Assembly (NCBI RefSeq): GCF_025716875.1
Contig: NZ_JAOVZB010000006.1
Coordinates: 62,001 to 126,000 of the forward strand
Length of the DNA: 64,000 nt
Direction of reading: 5' to 3'
Source of the DNA: Marinomonas sargassi
GTDB taxonomy: Bacteria; Pseudomonadota; Gammaproteobacteria; Pseudomonadales; Marinomonadaceae
The position numbers and the translations under genes were made by a program. Shown here one piece after another: positions 18,205 through 29,068 of this stretch (positions are counted from its first letter, which is position 1; every line of letters starts with the position of its first letter). The notes beneath the pieces are model-generated. The model ran no database searches, was not told where the DNA came from, and was given only the letters and a program-made list of their open reading frames with translations.

Positions 18205-18513
18205 TTAATTAAGTTCGTTAATCTCTTCATTTGCAGGCAGATTGATTAACTCTCTTAACTCCTTGCCAGGCTTGAAATGCGGTACGTACTTAGCACCGAG
18301 TTCTACAGACTCGCCTGTCTTAGGGTTTCTACCGATTCTTGGAGCACGGTAATGAAGGGAAAAACTACCAAACCCTCGGATCTCAATGCGCTCACCGTTT
18401 GCCAGAGAAGCAGACATATGCTCAAGCATTGCCTTGATAGATTGCTCTACATCTTTAACTGGTAAGTGAGATTGCTGATCTATTAGCAGCTCTATCAGCT
18501 CAGATTTCGTCAT
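18205..18513 (-). CDS. ihfB: Integration host factor subunit beta
   Basis: The 102-residue DNA-bending protein of the HU/IHF family pairs with IhfA. The N-terminal MTKSELIE, the [22 protein letters not shown] segment and the [10 protein letters not shown] arm are diagnostic of the beta subunit. E. coli IhfB has 94 residues; the extra acidic tail (NEEINELN) is a species feature. In many relatives it lies after rpsA; here only a divergent ppa is upstream. Confidence 0.96.
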   Translation of the reverse strand: MTKSELIELLIDQQSHLPVKDVEQSIKAMLEHMSASLANGERIEIRGFGSFSLHYRAPRIGRNPKTGESVELGAKYVPHFKPGKELRELINLPANEEINELN

Positions 18514-18722
18514 TACTGTCCTCGCAACTATATTTGGATCACAATATAAGACTAACTAAATTTAGAAAGAAAGCAATAAGTTAAGACACATTTGGTTTAA
18601 TTTTAATCAATTAATTCAACTAGTAGAATGAAAATTGACAATGATCGAACGACAAAACTAGCATCAAAGTACCCTATGCTTTTATAATATCGGCCATATT
18701 TATCACCTTGGAAGAAATAACA

Positions 18723-19253
18723 ATGAGTTTTAGCAAAATTCCAGCGGGCAAAAATGCTCCAGAAGACATTAACGTTATCATCGAAATCCCAGCAGAAGCG
18801 AACCCAGTTAAATACGAAATCGATAAAGACATGGACGCATTAATTGTTGACCGTTTCATGACAGCGCCAATGTTTTACCCAGCAAACTACGGCTACATCA
18901 ACAACACTTTAGCGGATGACGGTGACCCAGTTGATGTATTGGTTATCACACCATACCCAGTAGTTGCAGGCTCTGTTATTCGTTGCCGCCCTGTTGGTGT
19001 TTTGAACATGTCTGATGAAGCAGGCATGGATGCAAAATTGGTTGCAGTTCCTCACGAGAAACTAAGTAAAGAATACGGTCATATTCAAGATGTGAACGAT
19101 ATTCCACAATTACTAAGAGACCAAATCGAGCACTTCTTCGAAAACTACAAGACTCTTGAAAAAGGTAAGTGGGTGAAAGTTGACGGTTGGGCAAACGCTG
19201 AAGAAGCGAAGAAAGCCATCGTTGAAGGTGTTGCAGCTTACGAGGCGCAATAA
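18723..19253 (+). CDS. ppa: Inorganic pyrophosphatase
   Basis: The 176-residue family I pyrophosphatase hydrolyses PPi to two phosphates, pulling biosynthetic reactions forward. The metal-binding signature [10 protein letters not shown] is present, with [11 protein letters not shown] before it, and the length is identical to E. coli Ppa. A TTG at 18708 would extend the frame, but ATG 18723 is the family start, and the GGAAGAAAT stretch upstream acts as ribosome site. It is monocistronic, with a terminator at 19301. Confidence 0.96.
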   Translation: MSFSKIPAGKNAPEDINVIIEIPAEANPVKYEIDKDMDALIVDRFMTAPMFYPANYGYINNTLADDGDPVDVLVITPYPVVAGSVIRCRPVGVLNMSDEAGMDAKLVAVPHEKLSKEYGHIQDVNDIPQLLRDQIEHFFENYKTLEKGKWVKVDGWANAEEAKKAIVEGVAAYEAQ

Positions 19254-19300
19254 GCACCAAACTGCTTTCTCTTTATAGAAAGTCTGTTTCTCAACTCATA

Positions 19301-19329
19301 AAAAAACCGATCATAGGATCGGTTTTTTT
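19301..19329. terminator. Bidirectional terminator between ppa and trxB
   Basis: AAAAAACCGATC pairs with GATCGGTTTTTT around ATAG (19301-19312 with 19317-19328). A and T runs on both flanks allow termination of both convergent genes. Confidence 0.9.
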
Positions 19330-19343
19330 ATATCAACTCAAAA

Positions 19344-20336
<993 letters not shown>

Positions 20337-20430
20337 TTAATCAGTCTAAGCCTTAAATACTCTGGTGTATTGTAGCTAATATTGAATAACACCCTTAGCC
20401 AAAAATCTTCATTAATTAGATAGGGGCGTT

Positions 20431-21183
20431 CTATTGGTTTTCAACCGAGCAAGCCAAGCATTGTGGATCTTTTGTTAGTTGCATGGTTCGCCATTGACCG
20501 CTAAAGCCATCAAATAACCTTAAAGCCCCATGCTTAACTTCACCACAACCACTCGCTAACTTTATTGCTTCTAGTGCTTGATACACTCCGAGCAAGCCCA
20601 CGACGGGTGACAAAATGCCACTTTCATTGCAACTTAGCTGTTGATCTGACAAGGATGGATATAAACATTCATAACAAAGAGAAGTTTGCTGGTGATATAA
20701 GAAACTTACCAATTGCCCTTCCCAACGAATAGCTGCGGCACTCACCAAGGGCTTTTTATACTTCAAACAAGCGCGATTAATCGACTTTCTCGCAGTAAAG
20801 TTATCTGTGCAATCTAATATCACACCCACTTTTTTTACCGCTTTCTCTAATTGCTCTCCAGACAGCGCTTCAGTAATAGTTTCTACTTTCACTGTCGGAT
20901 TTTTTTGCAAAATCTGCTCGGCTGCGGCAATCACTTTATGCGTACCTACTTGGCTTTCATCATAAAGCACCTGACGAGGCAAATTGCTGACTTCCAACAA
21001 GTCACCATCGGCTAACAGTAAACGGCCAAATCCAGAGGTGGCTAAATAGGTAGCCGCAATATTACCCAGCCCACCTAGACCAATAACCAAAACACTGGCC
21101 TCTGCGAGCTTCATCTGCCCTGCAACATCAAAATTGGCTAACAGTAATTGCCGACTATAGCGTTCTAACTCATATTCGTTCAT
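20431..21183 (-). CDS. moeB: MoeB/ThiF-family adenylyltransferase
   Basis: The protein of about 250 residues adenylates the C-terminus of a ubiquitin-like sulfur carrier (MoaD, or ThiS in the case of ThiF). It shows ERYSRQLLL at the N-terminus, the nucleotide loop GLGGLG (about 35-40), the DCTDNFTARKSIN stretch and two Cys-x2-Cys pairs (CYEC and CLAC) for structural zinc. The crossover region reads SCNESGILSPVVG, where E. coli MoeB has a threonine before the cysteine. MoeB is the likelier call, with ThiF possible because no moa or thi genes are adjacent. Confidence 0.85.
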   Translation of the reverse strand: MNEYELERYSRQLLLANFDVAGQMKLAEASVLVIGLGGLGNIAATYLATSGFGRLLLADGDLLEVSNLPRQVLYDESQVGTHKVIAAAEQILQKNPTVKVETITEALSGEQLEKAVKKVGVILDCTDNFTARKSINRACLKYKKPLVSAAAIRWEGQLVSFLYHQQTSLCYECLYPSLSDQQLSCNESGILSPVVGLLGVYQALEAIKLASGCGEVKHGALRLFDGFSGQWRTMQLTKDPQCLACSVENQ

Positions 21184-21284
21184 TGCTACCTAACTATAAT
21201 TAAAGAGATAAGGGACTAATCCTGCCCGGTTGTTCAATTTTTTGATAAACTGCACTGATCACTATTTAATTTATGAGACCCTAA

Positions 21285-22583
21285 ATGAAGTTTCCTGGCA
21301 GACGCAAACTTAAACATTATTTCCCAGTATCTCAACCTAAACCAGCTCTTCCAAGCTTTGAAGTTCAGCCAGAAAAAGATACCTATATTGTGGGGCTCGA
21401 TGAAACTATCGTTGATGTTGTTGCTAATATCTCAGATCAGTTTCTCGAAAAATTCAAGATTCAAAAAGGTTTATCTAACCTTGTTGATGCAGCAACCGCT
21501 TCCGCAATTTATGATGAGCTAACCGCGCAAGAATGTATTTCCGATCACTTTGCCGGCGGCACAATAGGCAACACCATACACAATTATTCAGTACTTGCAG
21601 ATGACAAATCAGTACTACTCGGTGTTATGTCTTCCAACATCAAACTAGGTTCACCAGCTTACCACTATATCTGCCATACCAGCAGCAAAGTTGATATGAA
21701 CCATTTGCAAGCAGTAGAAGGTGATATTGGCCGTGGTATTACCCTAATTACACCGGATGGTGAGCGAACCTTTGCTATCGCCCCAGGCGACATGGATGAT
21801 TTAGACACTCATCATATTCCAGAAAATATTATTGCCGGTGCTGCAGCATTGGTCACTTGTGCTTACCCACTCAGGCACCAAACTAAGCCCATTAAAGAGG
21901 CCATGGTCAAAGCGCTGGAATATGCCCATAACCACCATGTTCCAGCCGTATTAACATTGGGAACCAAACACCTTGTCGAAGAACACAAAGAAGAGCTTCT
22001 TGAACTCATCAAAAATTATGTCAATGTACTAGCAATGAATGAGCTTGAAGCAGAAGCACTCACCGGCATCAAAGACCCATTAGAAGCCGCCAGCGCTATG
22101 TTAGATCATGTGGATTTAATTCTGCTGACCGCAGGTGCTGATGGCATGTATTTATGTGGCCATACCGATGACAGTGTCAAAAGAGAAACGACTAACCCAA
22201 TAAAATCAGCAAGCTTGGCCGACTTTAACCGCTGGGAATTCAGCCGCCCTATGCTTCAAGCTAACTGTAAAAACAGCATAAAAGTCTTTTCACACATTGA
22301 CCCTTACTTGGGTGGCCCAGAAAAAATCAAAAATACCAATGGTGCAGGAGACGGTGCTTTATCCGCCTTGTTACATGATATTTCTGCTAACCACTTCCAC
22401 AAAGAAAGTGTGCCAAACTCCAGTAAACACGCAGCACCTTATTTAGCCTACTCATCTTTTGCGCAGATTTGTAAATACTCAAACCGCGTCAGCTATGAAA
22501 TTTTGGCACAGAATGCTTCTCGCCTATCAAAAGGTTTACCAGAGCAAGAAGACAGCTTAGAAGAGGCCTATTGGGAAAGGTAG
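21285..22583 (+). CDS. gsk: Inosine/guanosine kinase
   Basis: The 432-residue PfkB/ribokinase-family enzyme phosphorylates inosine and guanosine in purine salvage. It aligns almost end to end with my memory of E. coli Gsk (434 residues). The start MKFPGRRK.KHYFP, the FAGGTIGNTIHNYSVLADD block, the catalytic TNGAGDGALSALLHD loop and the ending REDS/QEDSLEEAYW.R all match. It is monocistronic and divergent from moeB. Confidence 0.95.
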   Translation: MKFPGRRKLKHYFPVSQPKPALPSFEVQPEKDTYIVGLDETIVDVVANISDQFLEKFKIQKGLSNLVDAATASAIYDELTAQECISDHFAGGTIGNTIHNYSVLADDKSVLLGVMSSNIKLGSPAYHYICHTSSKVDMNHLQAVEGDIGRGITLITPDGERTFAIAPGDMDDLDTHHIPENIIAGAAALVTCAYPLRHQTKPIKEAMVKALEYAHNHHVPAVLTLGTKHLVEEHKEELLELIKNYVNVLAMNELEAEALTGIKDPLEAASAMLDHVDLILLTAGADGMYLCGHTDDSVKRETTNPIKSASLADFNRWEFSRPMLQANCKNSIKVFSHIDPYLGGPEKIKNTNGAGDGALSALLHDISANHFHKESVPNSSKHAAPYLAYSSFAQICKYSNRVSYEILAQNASRLSKGLPEQEDSLEEAYWER

Positions 22584-22621
22584 AGAATATTGGAAGGAAT
22601 AAGCAGTAACCCGTTTGCTGC

Positions 22622-22990
22622 TTATTTTGAATTAATATGCTCTTTATAATACACCTCGTCCCAATATTCTTGCCACACTAAGCAAGTTATCACCCGAAAA
22701 ACGTTTCGCTCACCTTTTTTAAATAAACTAATAAACAAGGGTTCGTGCCTGAACATGGAGTGAAAGCTTAAACTAATAAAAGTCGAAATGGCTCCACCAT
22801 ATAATAGCGGTAATATTATTATCAGGTAGAGCATGGGGTAATCGACCAAGAATATAGATAGAATGCCAAAAAATATATCTGGGTTATCGATATGTAATAT
22901 GGGTAAGGCAAAGAGAAAAATAAATAATAAAACTAATAACGCGAGGCTGATATTACGCCTAATATGATATTTTTTAGGCAAGACAGTCAT
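22622..22990 (-). CDS. Hypothetical small membrane protein
   Basis: This is a 122-residue protein I do not recognise. It has a basic N-terminus (PKKYHIRRN) and two long hydrophobic segments (about 16-36 and 50-84), the second perhaps a hairpin. A soluble C-terminal tail is rich in aromatic and charged residues (QEYWDEVYYKEHINSK). The frame is open to 23038, but ATG 22990 has AAAGGAT upstream. It stands alone, convergent with gsk. The 277 bases to the right hold only the rpoS terminator. Confidence 0.65.
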   Translation of the reverse strand: MTVLPKKYHIRRNISLALLVLLFIFLFALPILHIDNPDIFFGILSIFLVDYPMLYLIIILPLLYGGAISTFISLSFHSMFRHEPLFISLFKKGERNVFRVITCLVWQEYWDEVYYKEHINSK

Positions 22991-23213
22991 TGTGTAATCC
23001 TTTTTAAATGACTCATCAAAAATCCCTGAACTGTGCAAAACGCCACATAGTTATGTGAGCTATGATAAGCGGTATTATCCAACTTCCCTTTTTCTGCTAT
23101 ACCCCCCTTTCTAACCTAAAGTACATAAACCAGAAAGCTTCTATGGGTAAGGGAAAAATGAATTCTCTCATAGATAATCACTAATATAGGCACATTAATT
23201 TTATGACTTACAT

Positions 23214-23246
23214 AAAAAAACCGCCCCTTACAAAAGGTGCGGTTTT
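23214..23246 (-). terminator. Rho-independent terminator after rpoS
   Basis: AAAACCGC (minus strand 23246-23239) pairs with GCGGTTTT (23224-23217), with an inner CCTT/AAGG extension and a run of T. It lies 22 bases past the rpoS stop. Confidence 0.85.
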
Positions 23247-23267
23247 CGTTTCATTAAATACAATTTC

Positions 23268-24272
23268 TTAGTTATCTAGGCTAATCACGTCATCAAGAGA
23301 CAAACCTTGTTGATCTAGGATCAAGCGTAGCTTTTTCAGCCCCTCTACTTGAATCTGTCGCACCCTTTCTCTTGTGAGTCCAATTTCTGAACCAACATGC
23401 TCTAGGGTATTAGCTTCATGTCCACGAAGGCCGAAGCGACGAACGATGACATCCCTTTGTTTTTCCGTTAGCTCATCTAACCAATGCTCAATATTGTTTA
23501 ATACATCGCCATCTTGCCTATCGGCTTCAGGCCCTTGATGTATTTCATCAGCAAGTACTTCAGATAAGCTTTTATCGTTATTCTCGCCACCGTAGGAAGC
23601 ATCAATTGAGCTGACTCTTTCATTGAGTCGAAGCATCTTTTGCACATCTTCAACAGGGCAATCTAACATATCAGCAATTTCTTCAGCGCTTGGCTCATGG
23701 TCAAGCTTTTGAGCGAGCTCTCTTGCTGCTCGAAGGTAAACATTCAGTTCCTTAACCACATGAATTGGCAAACGAATAGTACGAGTTTGGTTCATGATGG
23801 CGCGTTCTATGGTTTGACGTATCCACCAAGTAGCATAAGTGGAAAAACGGAAACCGCGCTCGGGATCGAACTTCTCAACCCCTCGGATAAGGCCAAGATT
23901 ACCTTCTTCAATTAAGTCTAAGAGGGAAAGTCCCCTGTTCAAATAACGACGTGAGATCTTTACAACAAGACGAAGATTACTTTCAATCATTCGCTTGCGT
24001 GCTTTTTCATCTCCCTTAAGGGCAAGGCGAGCAAAGTAAACTTCTTCTTCTGCGGTTAATAAGGGAGAGAAGCCTATTTCACTCAAATAGAGTTGTGTAA
24101 CATCTAGATTTTTAGCAGTATCTTCTTCTGCATATCGGGCACTAACTGCGGATTCAAATTCTGCATTTTCAGCCACTTCATCTTCATTATCCACTGCAAG
24201 ATCTAAATCAGCTTCAAATTCAACAACGCCAAGTGGTTTATTTTTTTCCTTGTCTGTATTCGCTAGTTTCAT
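23268..24272 (-). CDS. rpoS: RNA polymerase sigma factor RpoS
   Basis: The 334-residue stationary-phase/general-stress sigma factor has region 1.2 ([16 protein letters not shown]) and region 2 ([18 protein letters not shown], then [18 protein letters not shown], then [18 protein letters not shown]). Region 3 and region 4.2 ([19 protein letters not shown]) follow. It differs from RpoD by lacking the long region 1.1 and the non-conserved insert. A very strong ribosome site, AAGGAGGGG, precedes ATG 24272. Its usual promoter lies inside nlpD, which is directly upstream here. Confidence 0.97.
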   Translation of the reverse strand: MKLANTDKEKNKPLGVVEFEADLDLAVDNEDEVAENAEFESAVSARYAEEDTAKNLDVTQLYLSEIGFSPLLTAEEEVYFARLALKGDEKARKRMIESNLRLVVKISRRYLNRGLSLLDLIEEGNLGLIRGVEKFDPERGFRFSTYATWWIRQTIERAIMNQTRTIRLPIHVVKELNVYLRAARELAQKLDHEPSAEEIADMLDCPVEDVQKMLRLNERVSSIDASYGGENNDKSLSEVLADEIHQGPEADRQDGDVLNNIEHWLDELTEKQRDVIVRRFGLRGHEANTLEHVGSEIGLTRERVRQIQVEGLKKLRLILDQQGLSLDDVISLDN

Positions 24273-24298
24273 GTCCCCTCCTTAATAATACTTTGTTA

Positions 24299-25162
24299 TT
24301 AATTTATTTTGGGTAAAACACCTAACGGATTTATTGGTTGTCCATCTTTCCGAATTTCAAAATGTAATAATGGTTTTTCTTCTCCCTTGCCACCGATAAT
24401 AGCAATGGAGTCACCCGCTTTAACATTTTGCTTTTCTTTAACTAAAATACTTTCGTTGTACGCATAAGCACTAAGATAAATATCATTGTGCTTCAATATA
24501 ACTAAATTACCGTAACCAATTAAACCATTACCTGCATATACAACCGTTCCATCCGCTGCGGCTTTAATCAAGTCGCCTTGATTTGCTTTCACATCTATAC
24601 CTTTACTACTAACGCCAACGTTTGAAAACCCCCTAATGACTTCACCATTTACTGGCCACTGCCATTTTTCTACTGCTTTGTTATTTTTTGCATCTGGAAT
24701 TACTGGTGTCTTTAACTTAGTTGGAGCGCTAGAAGTGGTATTTTTAGCGACTACTTTTTTGCTACTAGAAGAGCTTATTTCAGCTTTTTTGGGAGCACTA
24801 CTGGATGTATTTACAACGACCCTATTTGCCTCAATAAGACGTATTTTCTGTTGTGGATAAATGACATATGGTGAAGGAATTCTATTCGCTGCAGCTACTT
24901 TTTTATAATCTAATCCATAGCGAAAAGCGATAGAAAACAAAGTCTCCCCGCTTTCTACGCGGTGAATTCCAGAGGAAGGAACGGAAGCCAGCTGAGCTTT
25001 ATTAGATTGCTTCCATGAATTCTCTTTGTCTGCAAAATGAATGACTTCATAAGCACAACCTGTCAACAAAATGCACACACAAAACAACCTACTTAATAAC
25101 AAAGCAAAAAGTTTCGAACTGTGACATTTAAAGTGACAAAAAAATATAATACTTAGCTCCAA
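24299..25162 (-). CDS. nlpD: NlpD-like murein hydrolase activator lipoprotein
   Basis: The lipoprotein of about 283-287 residues has a lipobox LTGC (Cys about 36), a LysM domain (about 66-110, GIHRVESGETLFSIAFRYG), a Ser/Lys-rich linker and a C-terminal LytM/M23 domain (from about 175). The LytM domain lacks a full metal set: KGIDV has no histidine before it, and the last motif is LLHFE instead of HLHFE. This is as in E. coli NlpD, which activates amidase AmiC rather than cutting murein. The start is odd. There is no ATG or GTG in a suitable place; TTG 25162 lacks a ribosome site, while GGAG (25160-25157) precedes an ATT codon at 25150. Confidence 0.9.
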   Translation of the reverse strand: MELSIIFFCHFKCHSSKLFALLLSRLFCVCILLTGCAYEVIHFADKENSWKQSNKAQLASVPSSGIHRVESGETLFSIAFRYGLDYKKVAAANRIPSPYVIYPQQKIRLIEANRVVVNTSSSAPKKAEISSSSSKKVVAKNTTSSAPTKLKTPVIPDAKNNKAVEKWQWPVNGEVIRGFSNVGVSSKGIDVKANQGDLIKAAADGTVVYAGNGLIGYGNLVILKHNDIYLSAYAYNESILVKEKQNVKAGDSIAIIGGKGEEKPLLHFEIRKDGQPINPLGVLPKIN

Positions 25163-25192
25163 AGAGGCGTTTTATTTAAATAGATTAGATAA

Positions 25193-26107
25193 TTATTTTT
25201 TTTGTAAAAAAGTGTTACAACTGAGAAAGATAATCAAGAATCCCAGTAAAAAAAATATTATTGGAATAATTAAATCAGCGGTCAAAATAAAGCCATTTTG
25301 ATTCCAAGGTAATATTAGAGTTTCCTCTAAAGGCACTTTTTTTTCACCAAAATAGCGCCAAGAAACAACCTCCTTCCAAGGCCAGACTTTAATTAAGGCA
25401 CCTAACATCACCCCTGTTAATAAAGACAACGTCATTGAGCGAAAGTTTTTTAATAAATAATGAAGCACTTTAGAAAAAGTTAATAAACCAAGTAAGGCAC
25501 CGGCAGCAAATATAGCAATGACGAGAATATCAACACTCTTGATAGCTGAAAGAATAAAGCCATACATACCCAATACGAGCAGCAAAAAGCTACCAGATAC
25601 ACCGGGAAGTATCATGGCGCAAATGGCAATCATGCCAGATACGAATACCATAAAAAGGGAGGTATTCACTTGTACTGGCACCAAGAGCGATAATGCCGCC
25701 CCGATTAAAATACCAAAACTTAATAACAAAAAGTGTTTCGTCGAAAAAGCATGAACTTGTTGAATTAAGTAATAGGCTGACGCCAAAATAAGGCCAAAGA
25801 AAAAGCTCCACAAATAGACAGGATAAACAGCTAATAAATGAGTTACTAGGTTAGCCATTAACACAATACTGGTTAACACACCTGCACCTAGAGTCAGTAG
25901 AAAAGTCCCGTCAAAATGCGCCCACAAACCTTTGAAATCTCTTTTCAATAACAGGCTTAAGCTTTGTTGATTAACACCGCTCAAAGCCGCAATTAATCGA
26001 TCATAGATACCAAGAACAAAGGCTATGGTTCCCCCTGAGACACCGGGCACTACGTCAGCTGCTCCCATAAAGACACCGCTAACATAGACCTTTAACCATT
26101 TACTCAT
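25193..26107 (-). CDS. DUF368 membrane protein, PopT-type undecaprenyl-phosphate translocase
   Basis: The 304-residue polytopic inner-membrane protein has two copies of the family motif, VVPGVSGGT (about 17-25) and LPGVSGSF in the second half. They are arranged as an internal repeat within re-entrant or membrane helices, the DUF368 pattern. Members (PopT) have been shown to return undecaprenyl phosphate across the inner membrane for reuse in cell-wall and surface-polymer synthesis. Its start overlaps the pcm stop by 8 bases, so it belongs to the surE-pcm-nlpD run. The function is inferred from the family. Confidence 0.85.
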   Translation of the reverse strand: MSKWLKVYVSGVFMGAADVVPGVSGGTIAFVLGIYDRLIAALSGVNQQSLSLLLKRDFKGLWAHFDGTFLLTLGAGVLTSIVLMANLVTHLLAVYPVYLWSFFFGLILASAYYLIQQVHAFSTKHFLLLSFGILIGAALSLLVPVQVNTSLFMVFVSGMIAICAMILPGVSGSFLLLVLGMYGFILSAIKSVDILVIAIFAAGALLGLLTFSKVLHYLLKNFRSMTLSLLTGVMLGALIKVWPWKEVVSWRYFGEKKVPLEETLILPWNQNGFILTADLIIPIIFFLLGFLIIFLSCNTFLQKK

Positions 26108-26765
26108 CAGCTATTCCATCTAATAAAGGCACAAAGTTCGCAGACTCTGTGGCTAATAACTTCCATTGATCGCCCTCTTTTCTCCAACAACCTATTTGTG
26201 GTGTTGGCTGATTGATTGGCATAATCAAAATCCCCTGAGGCTTTAAACACTCAGTTAACGCCAAGGGTATTTTACTCGCCATGGCGGTAATAATAACGGC
26301 ATCCATTTCCACTTTTATAGGCCAACCAGCCTGACCATCAGCAAATAAATATTCTACGTTGTTCACACCCATGTTCGTTAAACGCTGTTTTGCCTGTTGA
26401 TGCAACAATTGCTGTCGCTCTATGGTGTGAACCTTATTAAAAAAGTGCGCCAGTATTCTGGTTTGATAGCCTGACCCTGTGCCCACTTCTAGTACTCTTC
26501 CTAACCTTGCATAAGTCAGTAGCCATTCAGTCATTCTTGCGACGGTAAGAGGCTGACTAATAGTTTGGCTACGACCTATGGGTAAAGGCGTCGCTGAATA
26601 AGCCAGATGAGAAAAAGCAGGTTCTACAAACTCATGACGGGGGATATTTTCCATTAAAGACAGCAGTTCATCATGTGATACACCATGCTGTTTAAGCTGA
26701 GCTATCATGGTCGATGCTCTTGGTACCGTGTGTGAAACTAATCCGCTGAGTTTGTTTGGGCTCAT
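26100..26765 (-). CDS. pcm: Protein-L-isoaspartate O-methyltransferase
   Basis: The 221-residue SAM-dependent enzyme starts repair of isomerised aspartyl residues. It has the family N-terminal block around RHEFVEPAFSHLAYSATPLPIG with QTISQP, and the SAM motif LEVGTGSGYQT. Motif III (GILIMPINQ) normally reads RLVIPVG in this family; here it is somewhat divergent. Its stop overlaps the next gene, and its start overlaps the surE stop by 4 bases, the classic surE-pcm arrangement. Confidence 0.93.
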   Translation of the reverse strand: MSPNKLSGLVSHTVPRASTMIAQLKQHGVSHDELLSLMENIPRHEFVEPAFSHLAYSATPLPIGRSQTISQPLTVARMTEWLLTYARLGRVLEVGTGSGYQTRILAHFFNKVHTIERQQLLHQQAKQRLTNMGVNNVEYLFADGQAGWPIKVEMDAVIITAMASKIPLALTECLKPQGILIMPINQPTPQIGCWRKEGDQWKLLATESANFVPLLDGIADE

Positions 26766-27508
26766 AATGTAACTGTGTCAGTCCAACGTTGAAGAGACGA
26801 TTGAGCGCTATAGCAGGTCATATCCGTATGCAACGGCGTTATTGAAACGAAACCTTCTTCAATCGCATTAAAATCAGTTCCTTCTGACATATCATGGGGC
26901 TCTGAGAGCGCCCCTATCCAAAAACTCGGTATACCCCTTGGGTGCTGAGCAGAAATCGGTGGCTGTGCCTTATGACGATAACCCAAACGAGTCACTCGAA
27001 TACCTTTCAGCGCCTCATAGGGCACATCGGGAACATTAATGTTTAATAGAACACCTGTAGGCAAAGACAAAGTATGGCTGTCTTCCAATAGGCTTGTAAT
27101 AACCAAAGCTGCTGTATCGAAATGCTGATTACCAACCAATGACACAGCCAATGCAGGTCGGCCTAAATGACGCGCTTCCATGGCTGCTGCCACAGTACCA
27201 GAGTAAATGACATCATCCCCTAGGTTTGGACCATGATTAATCCCCGACACCACTAAGTCCACTTCGCCATCGATTTGACCTGATAGAGCTAAATTCACGC
27301 AATCCGTTGGCGTTCCATCCACACGGTAGCTATGTTTTGCCACTTCAACTGGCTGCAATGGTCGAGTTAATGTCAGAGAGTTACTGGCCCCGCTGCGGTT
27401 ACGGTCAGGGGCAACAACTAAGGTGGAGTATTTTTTCGCTAAGTGCTTTGCCAAAGTTTGTATGCCAAGTGCATCTATTCCATCATCATTGGCTATCAAT
27501 ATTCTCAT
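26762..27508 (-). CDS. surE: 5'/3'-nucleotidase SurE
   Basis: The 248-residue metal-dependent nucleotidase dephosphorylates nucleoside monophosphates and short polyphosphate under stress. The metal site is in [11 protein letters not shown] (Asp 8 and 9), with SGASNSLT (about 39) and GINHGPNLGDDVIYSGTVAA as the other active-site loops. Length is normal. It overlaps truD by 23 bases and pcm by 4. Confidence 0.96.
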   Translation of the reverse strand: MRILIANDDGIDALGIQTLAKHLAKKYSTLVVAPDRNRSGASNSLTLTRPLQPVEVAKHSYRVDGTPTDCVNLALSGQIDGEVDLVVSGINHGPNLGDDVIYSGTVAAAMEARHLGRPALAVSLVGNQHFDTAALVITSLLEDSHTLSLPTGVLLNINVPDVPYEALKGIRVTRLGYRHKAQPPISAQHPRGIPSFWIGALSEPHDMSEGTDFNAIEEGFVSITPLHTDMTCYSAQSSLQRWTDTVTL

Positions 27509-28580
27509 GGTGTTTTTCTACCGACTTGTCCTTATAATCTATCATCTCGCGTAATACGCTTGTCGCAAAACACCCTTTAGGTAACGAGAACTCAACGATT
27601 AATTGTTTATGATCTTCCATTTCACCTAGCAATTCCCAGGCCATCTTGATCGGTACAAGGCGTGCTAAGCGGCTGTCTCTAGAAAGATCAAAAGACAATA
27701 AGCCAGCGATCAAATCTTGCTCTTCAGCTAGGGTACTTTCAATGGACTCTTTTCGCTGCGGCCCAGTGCCATTTTCCCAACCAGCGCTAATTAAAGGTAA
27801 AACTGGACTGATTTTGCCTTCCATCACCTTGTTATGTAGCAAAGCACTCATATCATTGACACGAAATTGCTCATCCGTGGTTTGAAATTGGGCTATGTCT
27901 TGATCGCATAGTCGAGCCCACATGCCATTTTCAATTTGAGCATCCAAGGCTTGGTTAAAACACCATGAACGAATAGCCGATAGCCAGAAGGATTGGTTCT
28001 TCGAAAGCTTGCGCTGACTTTTCCGACCTTGCAACACAAAGTCTCTGCCATTGTGCAAATTATTGCCGTTTATACCAAAGCGCTGAGGACCATAGTAATT
28101 TGGTACACCACCCTTTTGAATAAGGTTTAGGCGGCTTCTCAAGTCTTCTAAATCACCCTGAAGATTGCGTAAACGAATCACAAAACGATTGGCAAAGTGC
28201 GTACCGGTTCTTAGCTTTTTAGAATGTTTTAGCTGCGCAATAACACGGACACTTTCTGGCTCTCTAAAAGCTTCTTGAATAGTCGATAAATCAGGTTCTT
28301 GATTTAACACATGCAAACAAAACCATTGTCGAGTACAGGCATGTCGATCCTTTACCCCACTGTAAGTAACCTTATTCGCAGATATGCCAGCCACTTGAGC
28401 AAGGCGCTTTGCTAAGAAGTCGGTATTAACCCCTTGCTTCTCAATGAAGACATAACAAAACTCGCCTTTACCATCTGGCTCAAAGCCCAGCTGTTCTTCC
28501 ACATAGAAGTCTTGTACCTGAGTTTTTAAATCACCAGTTACCTGAGGTTTGGACCATGCATAGCGCCATTCGGTGTTCAT
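27486..28580 (-). CDS. truD: tRNA pseudouridine(13) synthase
   Basis: The 364-residue TruD-family enzyme modifies U13 of tRNA-Glu. The catalytic aspartate lies in [13 protein letters not shown] (Asp about 78). [10 protein letters not shown] and [16 protein letters not shown] are family blocks. Slightly longer than the E. coli protein (349). It joins ispF by an ATGA overlap and surE by a 23-base overlap. Confidence 0.96.
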   Translation of the reverse strand: MNTEWRYAWSKPQVTGDLKTQVQDFYVEEQLGFEPDGKGEFCYVFIEKQGVNTDFLAKRLAQVAGISANKVTYSGVKDRHACTRQWFCLHVLNQEPDLSTIQEAFREPESVRVIAQLKHSKKLRTGTHFANRFVIRLRNLQGDLEDLRSRLNLIQKGGVPNYYGPQRFGINGNNLHNGRDFVLQGRKSQRKLSKNQSFWLSAIRSWCFNQALDAQIENGMWARLCDQDIAQFQTTDEQFRVNDMSALLHNKVMEGKISPVLPLISAGWENGTGPQRKESIESTLAEEQDLIAGLLSFDLSRDSRLARLVPIKMAWELLGEMEDHKQLIVEFSLPKGCFATSVLREMIDYKDKSVEKHHENIDSQ

Positions 28581-29068
28581 ACTTCACCTTGTCGATAAAT
28601 TAATGCCACAGCTTCTACGGCTATGCCTTCTTTTCGGCCTGTAAAACCGAGCTTTTCAGTGGTAGTCGCTTTTACGTTGACTGCCCCGACATCCAAACCT
28701 AAATCTTCAGCTATCTTCGCTCTCATGGCATCAATATGCGGGCGCATTTTAGGTGCTTGAGCCAGAATAGTGACATCAACATTACCTGCTACAAAACCTA
28801 AAGCTTTAATTTCTTGATAGGCTTTTCTTAACAATACTCGACTATCCGCGCCTGCAAAGGCTTCATCCGTATCAGGAAAATGTTTTCCTATATCACCTAG
28901 AGCGGCCGCGCCCAAAAGCGCATCGGTTAGAGCATGTAATACAACATCGCCATCCGAATGAGCGATCAAGCCCTGAATATAAGGGATAGTCACCCCACCT
29001 AAGACAATGTGGTCACCTTCACCAAATTTATGAACATCAAAACCGTGACCGATTCGAAATGGCATCAT
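28577..29068 (-). CDS. ispF: 2-C-methyl-D-erythritol 2,4-cyclodiphosphate synthase
   Basis: The 163-residue enzyme forms the cyclodiphosphate of the MEP isoprenoid pathway, working as a trimer with zinc. The metal residues are in GHGFDVHKF (Asp about 11, His about 13). [17 protein letters not shown] and the [11 protein letters not shown] block are typical. The second Met, one codon in, may be the real start. It overlaps both ispD and truD by 4 bases. Confidence 0.96.
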   Translation of the reverse strand: MMPFRIGHGFDVHKFGEGDHIVLGGVTIPYIQGLIAHSDGDVVLHALTDALLGAAALGDIGKHFPDTDEAFAGADSRVLLRKAYQEIKALGFVAGNVDVTILAQAPKMRPHIDAMRAKIAEDLGLDVGAVNVKATTTEKLGFTGRKEGIAVEAVALIYRQGEV

